A stretch of DNA of 64,000 nt from Podaxis mareebaensis (Eukaryota > Basidiomycota > Agaricomycetes > Agaricales > Agaricaceae). The position numbers and the translations under genes are program-made. Shown here piece after piece: positions 1-10,698 of this stretch. The notes under the pieces were generated by a model that was not told the origin of the DNA, ran no database searches, and worked only from the letters and a program-made list of their open reading frames with translations. Each line of letters begins with the position of its first letter. Position 1 is the stretch's first letter. The DNA lies in contig JAEUWP010000483.1 in assembly GCA_018524725.1 (NCBI GenBank), positions 62,001 to 126,000 of the forward strand. The letters run 5' to 3'.

Positions 1-344
1 GATCCTGATGGCTCTTCCAACTTTTTCGTTGATCACTGATGGGGTAGTTGTACTATCCGTTTCTTCCTTCCCTCCCACATCTTACATCGATGAATCATTA
101 ATCGCGAAAGCTCCCTCCTCTCCGTCTCCTCGTTCCTTTATACCTTTTTCTGAACTCACTTTTCCATATCGTCATACTTGAAACGGTCTCCCGAAAGAAT
201 TCGCTACGTGTTTAGTAGTAGTAGTGCGCCGTTCTTTTGTAAACTTAGTCTTTTTTCCTCTCCTGTGACCTAGTAAATAGCTTCTTTTCTGGTAGTACGA
301 ATAAAGCAATGAAATACTTGGATCTATCTCTGTGTGAGTGGGAC
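1..344. other. Left edge, no gene supported
   Basis: No reading frame, RNA gene or repeat could be supported here. The stretch ends where the left copy of the Copia LTR begins. A CTTT sits at 344-347 and again just outside the right LTR at 6117-6120, but it overlaps LTR sequence and is too short to prove a target-site duplication. Confidence 0.5.
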
Positions 345-897
345 TTTAGCTGCTGGTGAGTTTGTAACCCTCGTTTTCGATGGTCACAATCATTGGTCCA
401 GGGCCAGTCAAGGTGGCTGGGTCCGGAACGGCAACGCTCTGGATGTTCGACTCTGATGAATTATACTCCTTGTTTTCTCCACGACATTCTCCAACATGAC
501 CCTATAAAATGGATACCTTGACGTACCTTTGTGAAAGATATACAAATAGATTCAGTCACTCGAAATATGCACGAGTACTAGATATATTCAATACCTGAAA
601 GATATACAAATAGACTAAGTACCAACACAATTAGTATAAGTCCAACTCGGTCAAGATATACAATACTCACTTCAGTCACTCGAAATATGTGCGAGTACTG
701 AAGCGGAAGCATACATGGTATATAGCTTTTATAATAAAGGCTGTCGTATGGAAAAACAACGGGAACAATATAAGTCATATGGAAGTAAAAAATGAAATTC
801 ACTATTCCTCCTTTCAGCCTATGCACCTCCTGACTGCTTCAGGCACACATCTCGGTGGCCACTCGATATACATGACACTGCTTTGCTGACTCCAACA
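345..897 (-). repeat. Copia 3' LTR (left copy)
   Basis: Same length as the right copy with no indels visible over 553 bp, and differing at scattered sites, many of them C/T or G/A. It contains internal short repeats: the string TGAAAGATATACAAATAG occurs at 531 and again near 593, and TTCAGTCACTCGAAATATG occurs near 549 and 672. Relative to the 5' LTR it lacks the outermost 36 bp (TGAAAG end), so its outer edge at about 345 is either truncated or has diverged. Confidence 0.9.
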
Positions 898-907
898 CTC
901 CCCCTCA
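898..907 (-). promoter_or_regulatory. Polypurine tract
   Basis: In element orientation TGAGGGGGAG lies immediately upstream of the 3' LTR start TGTTGGAG. This is the expected place and composition for plus-strand priming. Confidence 0.75.
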
Positions 908-2449
908 AAGCGTGGTGAGGCCTAACTCACAGGCGAAATGCTTGACTTTGGGGGACAGAAGCACTTTGGTGAAGACGTCGGCCACCATATCTGTAGTAGG
1001 GCAGTAGATTATATGAATCTTGCCTTCTTCGATAACCCAGTGAATGAAATGATACTGGATGTCGATATGCTTTGTATGAGTGTGGTACTGATGGTCTTTC
1101 ATGAGCACTATCATGGATTGGTTGTCAGAGAAGATGGTGGTAGTGGGAAGAATCAAGTCGAAGACCTGTGACATGAGCAAGCAGAGCCACAAGGCCTCTT
1201 TCGCTGCATGAGTTGCACTGACATACTCTGACTCCATCATCAACAGAGTCACAATCTCCTGGCGTTTCACACTCCATGATACAGCACTGCTGTTGACCAA
1301 GAATGCATACCTGGATGTGGCACAATGGTCTTCTGCCATGTTCCCATCTGTGTCTGTGAAGCCTTCCAATTCTTCTCCAGAGCCCCCATATGTCAACCAG
1401 AGTTCACGTGTACCCTTCAGATAATGAAAAACTCTTTTGACAGCTTCCCAATGAGCATTGCCAGGGTTTTTCGAGAATCTTGAGAGAACTTGGACAGCAT
1501 AAGCAATGTCTGGGCACGTTCTGAGCACTGCATACATGAGCGTGCTGACTGCTTCCTGATAGGGGATTTTGGCCATGTGAGCGATATCAGCTGTGGATTT
1601 GGGGGACATGTCAGATGAGAGGTGCATGGAAGGGTCCATTGGTGTACTGATGGGTTTAGCATCCTCGAGCCCAAAACAATGAAGGGATGTGTCAATGTAA
1701 GATCTTTGAGACAGGGAAATCCTGCCTGCTTCCCAGTCCCTCTTCAACTCAATGCCCAGCAACCAGTGGATCTCTCCCAGATCTGTTATCTCCATGAATT
1801 CCTTCATTCCATTCTTCACCCAATCTACCAGTGAAATCGTCATAGCCACGATTGTGCAGTTGTCAATGTGTACGAGGATGACTATCAGGTCTGGGTCTGC
1901 CACCTTGAAGAAAACGCTGTGGTCCACATTGCAGCACATGAATCCCAGGTGATCCACCAGGATTTCGCACAAATGTTGGTACCACTGCCTACTGGATTGT
2001 TTAAGTCCATAGAGTGTCCTTTTTAAATGGCACACTTTGTGTGGATGGGATGGATCGATGAAACCCAGAGGTTGATGCATGTATATCGTTTCATCATCAT
2101 TGAGTTGGCCATTGAGGTATGCCCCCTTTATGTTGATTTGGTGGATTTCCCAATTTTGGGCTGCAGCAATTGCAAGGACTGTGCAAATGGAGGCAAGCTT
2201 GGCTACAGGAGCAAAGGTGTCGAAGTAGTCAATGCCTGGCACTTGGGAGAACCCCTGTGCTACGAGGCGCACTTTGTAGCAGACTACATTACCTGACGCA
2301 TCTTTCTTGGCCTTGAACACCCACTTCGATCCAACGATGTTGGCATCAGCCAGTGGGTCAACTAGTTCCCACATTCTGGATTTGTCCAACATGGTGAGTT
2401 CTTCTTCCATAGCCACCTTCCACAGCTTCCAATCCCCTCAGTCTTTTGC
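905..2449 (-). pseudogene. Copia reverse transcriptase and RNase H
   Basis: The open piece from 2416 contains the RT opening (VDPLADANIVGSKWVFK), FDTFAPVAKL, motif A as QINIKGAYLNG, and the YVDD box as VHIDNCTIV, followed by RNase H (EGFTDTDGN, then ESEYVSATHAAKEALWL). The catalytic Asp of motif A is Asn (AAC, expected GAC after ATC), and the second Asp of the YVDD box is Asn (GACAAC, expected GACGAC). Both are CpG-to-CpA transitions. The polymerase is therefore predicted dead although the frame is open for 503 residues. It ends at TGA 905-907, next to the polypurine tract. Confidence 0.92.
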
Positions 2450-3745
2450 CTCTCTCAGACTCCCCAGTTCCAGCACTTCGACATCTCCCATATCTGCCAC
2501 AAATGTCTGGACTTCCAACCAGTCCAGCTCTTCAGCCAGGGTGACTGCTTCTCCTTCAAGGATGGCCTGGGCTTTCTGGCTTGGGTTTCAAGCACGTCAA
2601 GGGCATTCCTCAATTGCATTGGGTTTAGGTGTTTTCATGGTGGGTTCTCCATTGTCAGTGGCTTTAGATGTGTTCATGGCAGGTTCTCCATCATTATGTG
2701 CATCAATGATATTGTTATCGAGCTCATCACAATTGCAGGGATAGAGGGCAAGTGGGGTGGGCTCGTCATTGTGTAGAGTGGCATTGCTTGGGGTGGGCAG
2801 TGCATTGGATTGGGTTGACTTCAGGTCAGGTGGCAGTGGCAGGTTGTTACAAGGCTCATTTGCAGGTAAGTTCTCCCCCTCGAGACCAGAATGACTTGCA
2901 TTTATGAAATGGAAATTTTGTTCAATCCTGACAGTGCTGGAGTCTGGGAAATAGATGCATGATCCATTACTCTCCATGTTGTAACCTATCCATTGCCCCC
3001 TTTTTGCTTGCCCACTTAACTTATCTCCTCCTGCCTGGTGTACCCAAACCTCCTCTCCCCACTCTCTGACTGACCAGAGATCTGGTTTCCACCCATATAA
3101 CACCTCAAAAGGTGTTCTATCTGCAACCGCTTTTGTACCCATTTGGTTCATCAACCACATGACATGTGCAACCACATCTGCCCATAAGAACTTGGGCAAT
3201 TGACTAGCATGAAACAGAGCATGGGTGTGTTTGACTATGGTTCGATTTCGACACTCAGCAATGCCATTGTGTTGCAGCATGTCATGTACAGTGAGTTTGA
3301 TTTCAGTTCCACACGATTTTAAATGTGCTTGGAACTCTGCTGATGTGTATTCTCCCCCACAGTCTGAGTGCAGTGACTTGATGTGTGTGTTGAATTGAGT
3401 TTCACACCACACTTCAAAGTCTTTGTATGAGCATAAGACCTCTGATTTTGCAGTGAGGAAGTTGATGTGCATCCAATGTGAGTAGTCGTCTATGAAGGTA
3501 ACATAGTATCATCGCCCTTTCTTTGTCTCTACCCTAGCAGGTCCCCACACATCAGAATGTATCTCTTCACTGAATGCCTTCGCCCTCTTGCCCTCTCAGA
3601 CCTTGGAGATTGGTGATCAGGTTGCTTTCCCATATGCACAGGACTCACAGAAAAAATTTGTGTCCATACTGTCCTCCAACCTCAAACCGGTAACAAGTAC
3701 ATCACGAAGGAGTTTCCTTGCTGCCTCAGGAGTGATGTGGCCAAG
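2450..3745 (-). pseudogene. Copia integrase
   Basis: Downstream of the stop at 3746 the same frame gives LGHITPEAARKLL, a C-x2-C pair (FCESCAYGK), the first core region (HSDVWGPA and FIDDYSH), then the second Asp (LHSDCGGEYTS) and the Glu (GIAECRN) of the D,D-E catalytic triad. TGA codons at 3617, 3596, 3509, 2606, 2597 and 2438 interrupt it. The longest open piece is 3472-2597. The tail after the core is Pro/Asn/Glu-rich linker, as usual between integrase and reverse transcriptase in this family. The enzyme would insert element DNA; this copy is broken. Confidence 0.88.
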
Positions 3746-4429
3746 TCAACAGTGGAGAACGTCTAAAGTGAGTGGTTTGTTGACTGCATTTATCTCCTCC
3801 TCCTCCTCCTCTCTGACAACTTTGTACAGTCCCTTCCCATTTCTGGGAATCTCTGCCATGCAAGCACCATTGACATCCCAAATAATGCATTTCCCATTCA
3901 CGAAAGTTGTAGAGAAACTGGCATCATCTAGCTGTCCAATGGAAATGAGGGTGTAACCAGCTTGTGGGGAGTAGAGCACCTCCATCAGGTGTAACTGTGA
4001 CAAGGTAGTGCTGTTGGGCAGGGTGAGGACGACCTTGCCCCTTCTGATGGCATTGAAGGCTTGTTTGTTGGTGGCTTGTAGTGGCTTGGGAGGAATCGGT
4101 TCGAGCAAGGTAAAGTCGCTCCTGTAAGGGGAGATGTGAGTGGTCGTGCTGGAATCAAAGATCTCAACTTGTGTCTGGGGAGCAGGTTCATTAACAATAT
4201 TTGTGTCTTCAGCATCAATTGAGCATGCATTCATAGGTTCTTCATCAATACTTTCTGTTTCCTCGAAATCTGACCAGTCCTCTGACTCAACAGCATACTC
4301 CCCCTCAACCAATAGCCTGTCAGACTCACCACTGACCCTGGGTTCAGTCTGACTCAATTCCATCTCATCATCCAACATTTCTTTGACCATGAAGGTGTAA
4401 TCCTCATCTTCCTCTACTGCATTTGCACT
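3746..4429 (-). pseudogene. Copia aspartic protease region
   Basis: After an acidic linker the frame reads FDSSTTTHISPYRSDF at about 4120-4160. In Copia proteases this position carries the DSGA active-site signature followed by THxS; here Gly and the next residue are replaced (DSST). Both changes fit G-to-A transitions at former CpG sites. The segment then runs into the GAG-pre-integrase domain (LDVLHC) and stops with TGA at 3746, where a CGA Arg codon of the conserved C-R-L-G-H motif is expected. The protease is predicted to be inactive. Confidence 0.8.
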
Positions 4430-5503
4430 GACATTGGGTTTGGCAGGTACACTTCCACCCCTTCCCTCTCCCTTCTTTGCCTTGTCCTTGTCAGGACACT
4501 CCCTCTTCCAGTGTTCACCTCCACAAATCCAGCACAGTCCCTTTTTCTTTCCTTTCCCTTTCCCTTTCCCTTTCCCCTTATCCTTCCCTTTTCTGCCCAC
4601 TTCAACACTCATAGCATCATCTGTCTGCTTTCCACCACCACGGGATCAGTCTGGGCAGGTACAGTCCCATTCATCACTGATCAGAATGATCAGGATCTCA
4701 GGGTCGATTGTATGCTGGAGGGAACTGTGGAGTTGGGTGGCTGAAAGCTGATTTGAAGCATATGTTGCAAGCCAGCAAGGTAAGGATTGAATGATTGCTC
4801 TCCTGTAGTTGTCATCATTGATGACCATGCCAATAGTGCCAAGTTCAGCTTTCTGAGCATGCAACTCACTCAAGAAAAGTCAAACATTGCCTTTGTCAGG
4901 GCAACAAGCCATCATAAACTCTTGTTGAAGCCTAGCTTGTGAGAAGGCGCTTTTGTATGTGTACTCCCATATGATGGCATCCCACATGGCCTTGACATCA
5001 TTGTAGGTTGAGACAACAATCAAGGTTGAGTCAGGGAGTCGCTGAGTGAGGAGGGAATGAGCGACACTTTCATCTCTGTCCCATGCTTCAACCATTTCAG
5101 GGGTAACAGTAGGTGGTGTTGATTCTGTAGTGGCAGCAGTGGATGATGCTGTGGTGGTCAGTGTAGTTGTAGGAGCAACAGCTGGGGATGGTGCAGGCAA
5201 TCCTTTTGTGCCTGTGGGTGTCATAGGTTGGACTGGAGTTTGGGGTGCTCCTCCAGCAGTACTCGGAATGGCAGCTGAGGGTGAGGGCACTGTGGGGGAA
5301 TTTGAAGATGGCACAGTTGGATGTGGCACACTTCCATTGAAGTGTCCCCACAGTCCCTTTCCCTGGATTACCATCCAGAAACGCAGCGAGAATATTGCCC
5401 AGTTACCACCAGACACATCCAACTTCAGGACTGAGGTGGGCAGAACATTGTCCACAGTAGACATCATAGGATTTACTTCGAGCATTGGATTTCTTTTCAG
5501 CAA
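4430..5503 (-). pseudogene. gag: Copia Gag with zinc knuckle
   Basis: Start chosen at the ATG at 5503, just inside the primer-binding site. The N-terminal part (5503-4880) is a Gag-like domain followed by a Thr/Ala/Pro-rich linker; further Gag sequence lies at 4873-4649. The C-terminal part carries a lysine/glycine run (GKGKGKGKGK) and then a zinc knuckle CWICGGEHWKREC at about 4496-4534, of the form CX2CX3HX4C. TGA stops at 4880 and 4646 split the frame; both pieces remain in register. Gag packages the element RNA into particles and the knuckle binds nucleic acid. The gene can no longer give a full-length product. Confidence 0.85.
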
Positions 5504-5514
5504 TGCAATGGGTC

Positions 5515-5527
5515 GGGGCCCATAACC
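5515..5527 (-). promoter_or_regulatory. Primer-binding site, initiator tRNA-Met anticodon arm
   Basis: The plus strand reads GGGGCCCATAACC directly beside the 5' LTR. GGGCCCATAACC is the anticodon stem-loop of eukaryotic initiator tRNA-Met (CAU anticodon inside). The element RNA is the complement, so it would pair with the middle of that tRNA and not its 3' end. Priming by an internal half-tRNA fragment is known for Drosophila copia and related elements. Confidence 0.8.
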
Positions 5528-6116
5528 TGAAAGATATACAAATAGATTCAGTCACTCAAAATATTTAGCTGCTGGTGAGTTTGTAACCCTTGTTTTCGAT
5601 GGTCACAATCATTGGTCCAGGGCCAGTCAAGGTGGCTGGGTCCGGAATGGCAACGCTCTGGATGTTTGACTCTGATGAATTATACTCCTTGTTTTCTCCA
5701 CGACATTCTCCAACATGACCCTATAAAATGGATACCTTGACATACCTTTGTGAAAGATATACAAATAGATTCAGTCACTCAAAATATGCATGAGTACTAG
5801 ATATATTCAATACCTGAAAGATATACAAATAGACTAAGTACCAACACAATTAGTATAAGTCCAACTCAGTCAAGATATACAATACTCACTTCAGTCACTC
5901 GAAATATGTGCGAGTACTGAAGCGGAAGCATACATGGTATATAGCTTTTATAATAAAGGCTGTCGTATGGAAAAACAACAGGAACAATATAAGTCATATG
6001 GAAGTAAAAAATGAAATTCACTATTCCTCCTTTCAGCCTACGCACCTCCTGACCGCTTCAGGTACGCATCTCGGCGGCCGCTCAATATACACGACACCGC
6101 TTTGCTGACTCCAACA
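5528..6116 (-). repeat. Copia 5' LTR (right copy)
   Basis: Matches the left LTR over 5564-6116. On the inner side it has a further 36-37 bp (5528-5564) that is an exact copy of its own segment 5751-5787. With this extension the LTR ends in TTTCA directly next to the primer-binding site, which fits the TG...CA rule (TGTTGGAG...TTTCA in element orientation). The duplicated 37-mer matches the right LTR's own variant base and not that of the left LTR, so it arose after the LTRs diverged or the left LTR lost it. Confidence 0.88.
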
Positions 6117-6836
6117 CTTTGATGGTCTGGTAATGGTCGGACTTAAGTTGTAAATTACAATATTTTAAGGGGACGGTGATAAATTATGCTGAGGATGGAC
6201 CGAATGGACGGATGGTATAATTATAGGCGTGGCTCCGAGTGAACGGTCTGATTACTGAAACGTTGACCAGTGATGCGACAACATCGAAGGACCGTTCAGA
6301 GGAGAAATAGAGAAGATAGACAATTAGGAACTAATTACCTTCCTTTTTCTTCCCCCTTCCACGCTCTCCCCGCAATACATGCGAAATCGGGCATTATACA
6401 GTACCCATACATAAAGCCGCCCGTCCCAGTAGTTACTCTCCAGTGAAATATCACCGCCGTGCTCATTTTCTTGCCACCTGATACCCCGAAACCCCTTTTC
6501 CGACCTCGGGACCCCCTTGATTCACCACTCTTCAAATCTTCAAATCTTCGACTTGTCCGTTTACTTTACCGTCGCTTTGACTCTTTGGACCTTTCTGTGG
6601 GGTTACGAACCACAGTGATTGATGGACGGGACCGCGGTAGCATTCTTGCAGAGTCTTCAATACACACGCTTGAACAGTTTAACAAGACATGTGGATTCCC
6701 CTGCACCAAGGAAAAACACCCTATGACATGCATCCTAAGGACCTGCGATGAGTCTTTGGCATGGATTGTGCTCAGATAGGAATCCAATTCGGGAAGGTAC
6801 ATCCTAGATATAGGAAAGAAAAAAAAGGACCTGATT
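6117..6836. other. Spacer between Copia element and NACHT remnant
   Basis: Nothing codable could be supported. The short frames here lack family features, and those at 6566-7012 overlap the NACHT gene in other frames. Confidence 0.5.
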
Positions 6837-8370
6837 TCACTTCGATAGGTAAGAAGAGTCATAACGTACTGTGATGGGCAGGGTGTCATCAAACGTACAA
6901 TATTTTCCCTTGATGAGACTATAATCAATTCGCGAATTCGATTGACAGCGGAGAAGCGCTCCACGACCCTCTCCCTGATCGACGTTGTATTGATTTTCGG
7001 ATGACACAGCAATAAGGGTGACGCTCACCAGATGGTGAAGCCTGTTGATAAACTCAATAAAATCCCCTTCAACATCTACGAGGTGGCGGAACTCAAATTG
7101 ACGGAGTTCTGCAACAACCAGGTCAACATCGTCATCACGGACTAGGCGACATGCTCTCCAGCAAGCTTTTGAGGCAAATCGACCAATAGCCCAGAGTGAT
7201 CTTGCGTTCTTATCAGGTAGTGCCCATGCGATATCTGGCAATTTTGTATGATATATGAAGGCTACCAAATGCCTTTGAGTCAAACCTCTAATGGGATCTG
7301 GAAGTGCCTCGCTTTTCACCGGGCATGAAGACCCAAGGTAGTAGTTATACCATCGCAGGGAGTGGACAGCAGCATCAGCCTGTGCTCTCAATTCACCGAG
7401 AGAAAAAGACCCCGAGCGGCTTGGGTTCCTCAGGAAATCCCCAAATGAAGCATGGTAGAACTTGATACCGAGTTCACCTGCGTCTGTCGGTTCTGGGATA
7501 TCGAGAACGGAATGCAACCTCCGAAGGGCACCATAAAAAGCGGATTTCTCAAGCTCCAGGAAATTTGCAAGAGCGTGAGCGGGTAACGAATGATCGGGGT
7601 AGTAGATGCATAAACTGAGGATACGTCTTGTATTCGTGAGGATGTCAAGAAGAATATCGAAGAAGATCTGTTTATAGAGGAGGTCGAGCGCGTGAAGCGG
7701 GTTGACAGCGCCTGGCATTGGATAAACCGGAGAACGAGCGCCAGTTGGGCGTTTGGGTCACCCCGATCCTTATCTCCCATGAATTTGAGGATGATCGAAG
7801 CAAAGATGAAGAGACTGGATGCAGCGACTGCGATTCGCCGCAGTTGAGCATCTGACGGCCATGGGTTGTCGAGAACGTCTCTGAACTGCCGGCGAATATC
7901 TTTGAACCCGTCTCGCAGAACGCGAAGTACGTCCTCTTGAGACTTATGGTCATCGATCAATAGCTCTTCACGCTGGCACTTGATTTCATAGTCCGCGTCA
8001 GAGAGCATGGTCTTGAGATGCCATTCTGGGCGGCTACAAATCATCCAAAGTAGGGGGAAGCCCTTCGTCAGGCGAACGCGTTCACTAATGAGTTCGATGA
8101 ATTCGCATTGGGCCTCTTTGCCATAACATTCGTCCAGGCCATCAAGGATGGTGGGCAGTGGTTGCTGAACAATGGAGGGATTACACGACGTCAAGATGCT
8201 AAACTTTGGGTTCCCTGAATTGAGTGCGTAAATTCTTCTCGAGGATAGTAGGATTATCCGCGAGACGCTGCGTAACCAGCCGTTTGTAGTCAGGGCGTTG
8301 GACCGCAAGTTGGTAGGCGAGAGTAGGCGGCAACTGGTGGGAGCGTTTCGGGGTCTCCGGGGTCGAAGTG
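6837..8370 (-). pseudogene. NACHT-type P-loop NTPase, truncated and frameshifted
   Basis: Minus-strand pieces in three frames give the middle and C-terminal part of a basidiomycete NACHT NTPase. The first piece (about 8345-8210) reads RSHQLPPTLAYQLAVQRPDY and continues to NLRTQF. The second (8208-7720) carries the Walker B region TILDGLDECYG and the sensor motif ICSRPEWHL. The third (7718-6837) reads PGAVNPLHALDLLYKQIF and a helical tail with HASFGDFL. A one-base disruption is inferred near 8212 and another near 7715. The Walker A loop is missing: upstream of about 8350 the sequence becomes an inverted copy of a carrier-gene promoter. NACHT proteins act in fungal non-self recognition and heterokaryon incompatibility; this one should be non-functional. 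Confidence 0.8.
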
Positions 8371-8765
8371 CCGGACCATTCCTTTATTTTACTTATTTCG
8401 ACTACTCTTCATTTAGCGCCACAGCAGGTCTGCCTGTATACCCCTCTCTTCCCTCTGCGCTCTCTCTGGATGCGTATACTATGGAAGGTATAATAACATC
8501 AACCACACCTACTATTAGACCTTAGAGACTTAATCTAAAAGGAACGAAATGTATAGATAGGGCAAGAACATGGACCTACTGGTGGGGAATTGGGAATTGT
8601 GAAAGCAGCGAAGGATATTCTCTTCCTTTTTTTTTAAATCAACAAGGATATTCTCTTCGGTGGTGTACGTCCCTACCTTGTAATGTTCGGCGTCAATGAC
8701 TAACAAACTGCAGATCGCAGGGATGGTGTCAAGGGTGTTCAAACACCCAATTGACCTTAGAGCGC
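8345..8765 (+). pseudogene. Inverted duplicate of the carrier gene 5' end
   Basis: This plus-strand stretch matches the reverse complement of about 10,480-10,905: promoter, first exon, first intron and the beginning of exon 2 of the carrier gene on the minus strand. The start codon is changed to ATA (ATAGGGCAAGAACATGG against ATGGGACAAGAGCATGG). A T-rich insertion has duplicated the words GGATATTCTCTTC inside exon 1. The intron (GTACGTCCCTACC...ACTAAC...CTGCAG) and the first codons of exon 2 (ATCGCAGGGATGGTGTC) are recognisable. Similarity fades after about 8765. It is a dead partial copy joined directly to the truncated NACHT gene. Confidence 0.88.
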
Positions 8766-9466
8766 TAGGGTGCCCTTTTCGCGAAAGTATTTTGTATCCG
8801 CAGGATGGGGCGCCCTTGGGAGAGGCTCATGCGGAGGACCAATCGATCACTTCCGACAGTTGACATGGCTTTCGACTTCCTCCAATGTTCCAACCTGATT
8901 AATTACTCATTCTCACGCCTGTTTCTCCGTTTCCCCCCCTTCCACGAGCAAGTAAGCGTTCCTCGTCTTCGTCGCCTAAGACGGGTGTTTAGCGACCCAA
9001 AGTGGGTCATTTGCCTTTCCTTTCCTGCGCTTCTCAGCACTCCGCGACTTTCGTACTCACACGCATGTCAACCCTACGTCAACGTATTTTCGTTTGCCCA
9101 ACCCCGCGCGTAAATGTCTTGAAGCTTATCCTTGGAGGCTTTGGATGATGCGGCTAAGTTCGGGGACGGCCTCTTGCACTCACGGGGTTAGCCCTCATTA
9201 TTAACGGTGAGGCCGTTTACGTGAAGGGGTTCAGCTGGAGGTTGTGCAGGATTTTGTCAAAGCAAACTAGCCAGACTGGTCATCGCAGTAATATTGAACG
9301 TTTAATCATCATTTCTCTGAACCTGGACTATCGACACCCTGAACAGTGTTCCAAGCGCATCAGGTGTATTTGCACTGAGAAGAAACCTAATGTCCAAGTT
9401 CTATAAACATGGGAGGCAGACCCCAATACCTCGATATAGATACAATTCTAGACCATATCCTCGGAA
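8766..9466. other. Spacer, nothing supported
   Basis: Between the duplicate and the end of the carrier gene. The plus-strand frame at 8805-9113 has no recognisable family signature. Confidence 0.5.
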
Positions 9467-10698
9467 TCACCCAAAGTATTTGGTCAGCCCATCGAAAGTC
9501 AAGAAAATAATTGCACTGCTGGGTATCGATCTCGCGACAGTGATTCCACAGCCAGCATACAGCCCTCTGATTCCTCCTTTCCGATACATCTCCCCGAACG
9601 TACCCCAAAATGTCCGCTTCGGCCCCCCGTTCGCCCTTCCACTAGTAGGTCTCAATTCTTCTTCAGTCTGCATTGCACTCTTCACAGTATCTGCTGGGAA
9701 CATGACAAAGTTAAACATTGCACCAGCAAACGCGCCAGCCACAGCCGACTCCCACGCCTTCAACTCCTTCGTATGTGCCCTCACGGACTCTGGGTCGGTA
9801 GAAAGACCTTGGTCATGGAGACGTTTACGAACGAGGAGATACGCAACGTATTCTTTGGTACCGAACCACGCTGCGCCACCTCCTGTTTCTCGGATTAGGG
9901 TGCCTGTCTGACCCAACCAGAGGCCGCGGATGCCTGTCGTGCGAAGGACCGAAGTGAGAACTGCGATTGGACCTGGTGGTTTGGGGTTGGTGGAGATATG
10001 GGTCACGGTTGAGGGTATTCCGCCAACAGCAGTAGCTGTTGCTGTCGCCGCGGCAACTCCGGCAGGTGCAGGTGAGGATTGTGCGACTAGTTGTTGGACC
10101 TGCATTTTACATTTCACCAGCTCTACCGGTGTTCTGTATAGAGTGAATAAGGAGCCATTGAGCGCGAAGACGGAAACCTCACAAAATGAAACTCGTGACA
10201 GTGCCAGCTCCAGCAGCGGCAATCACCAGCTGTCCAAGTGGCAGTTGATACTCCGCGTCCTTGCCTGTGAGACTCCGGATGACATTCTGCAGTTCGCGGT
10301 ATGAAAGGAAGAGCGAGGCATTCTCCGCCGTGGCACCCGCTACCGGGGCCGGTAAACCCTGCAAGGATCCATACATTTGAGTAACCGTACGGAGGCGGAA
10401 TGGAGTGGAGGACACTCACGCGGTACAGCCCACGGAAGCCCTCATACTTCCACGTCTTGTACAAGCAATCCAAGGGTCCATTAAACCTTGCTGTGGCATC
10501 TAATACTTGTGCCTGTAGCCGAACCTTCGTAAGGTCGAATGGGTGTTCGAACACCTTCGACACCATCCCTGCGATCTGCAGTCCGTTAGTCCTTGAGTCG
10601 AGTATTACAAGGTAGGGACGTACACCACCGAAGAGTATATCCTTCGCAGCCTTCACAGCTCCCGATTCCCCACTGGTAGATCCATGCTCTTGTCCCAT
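9467..10698 (-). CDS. Mitochondrial ornithine carrier (ORT1/ARG11-like)
   Basis: Four exons give a 357-residue mitochondrial carrier: 10698-10624, 10575-10420, 10358-10183 and 10133-9467, with introns of 48, 61 and 49 nt, all GT-AG, and phases that sum to an open frame ending in TGA. The protein has three carrier repeats: IAGMVSKVFEHPFDLTKVRL near the N-terminus, FILTPVELVKCKMQV in the middle and FVMFPADTVKSAMQ near the C-terminus, each holding the PX[D/E]X2[K/R] signature (the last with T). This order and the sequence of repeat 1 resemble the fungal ornithine/basic amino acid exchangers of the inner mitochondrial membrane that link mitochondrial ornithine synthesis to cytosolic arginine synthesis. 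Start chosen at MGQEHG because it opens exon 1 shortly after the promoter shared with the inverted duplicate. Substrate is inferred from family likeness. Confidence 0.88.

Larger units (their letters stand above)
345..6116 (-). mobile_element. Ty1/Copia LTR retrotransposon, decayed
   Basis: Two copies of a 553-bp sequence (345-897 and 5564-6116) flank an internal region with the Copia order gag, protease, integrase, reverse transcriptase, RNase H, all on the minus strand. The LTR begins TGTTGGAG in element orientation. A purine tract abuts the 3' LTR and a primer-binding site abuts the 5' LTR. All coding pieces lie in one and the same minus-strand frame from 5503 to 905, interrupted by nine in-frame TGA codons (positions 4880, 4646, 3746, 3617, 3596, 3509, 2606, 2597, 2438) and no TAA or TAG. 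There is therefore no sign of frameshifts, only point decay. Catalytic residues of protease and reverse transcriptase are also changed, so the copy cannot move by itself. It was once a complete element. Confidence 0.95.

Noticed and set aside
344..347. CTTT as Copia target-site duplication (with 6117-6120)
   Set aside because: Only four bases, partly inside the LTR match, and the left LTR end is uncertain.
578..889. Open frames of 66-82 codons on both strands in the LTR
   Set aside because: They lie within the LTR, differ between the two LTR copies and have no coding features.
2307..2744. Ser-rich plus-strand frame of 145 codons
   Set aside because: Antisense of the Copia integrase tail and RT start.
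905..5503. Reassignment of UGA to an amino acid
   Set aside because: The intact carrier and 617-residue genes end at TGA, and TGA sits where CGA is expected in decayed repeats only.
905..5503. RIP-type mutation at CpA
   Set aside because: It would create TAA and TAG stops; none are seen in the Copia or LINE frames.
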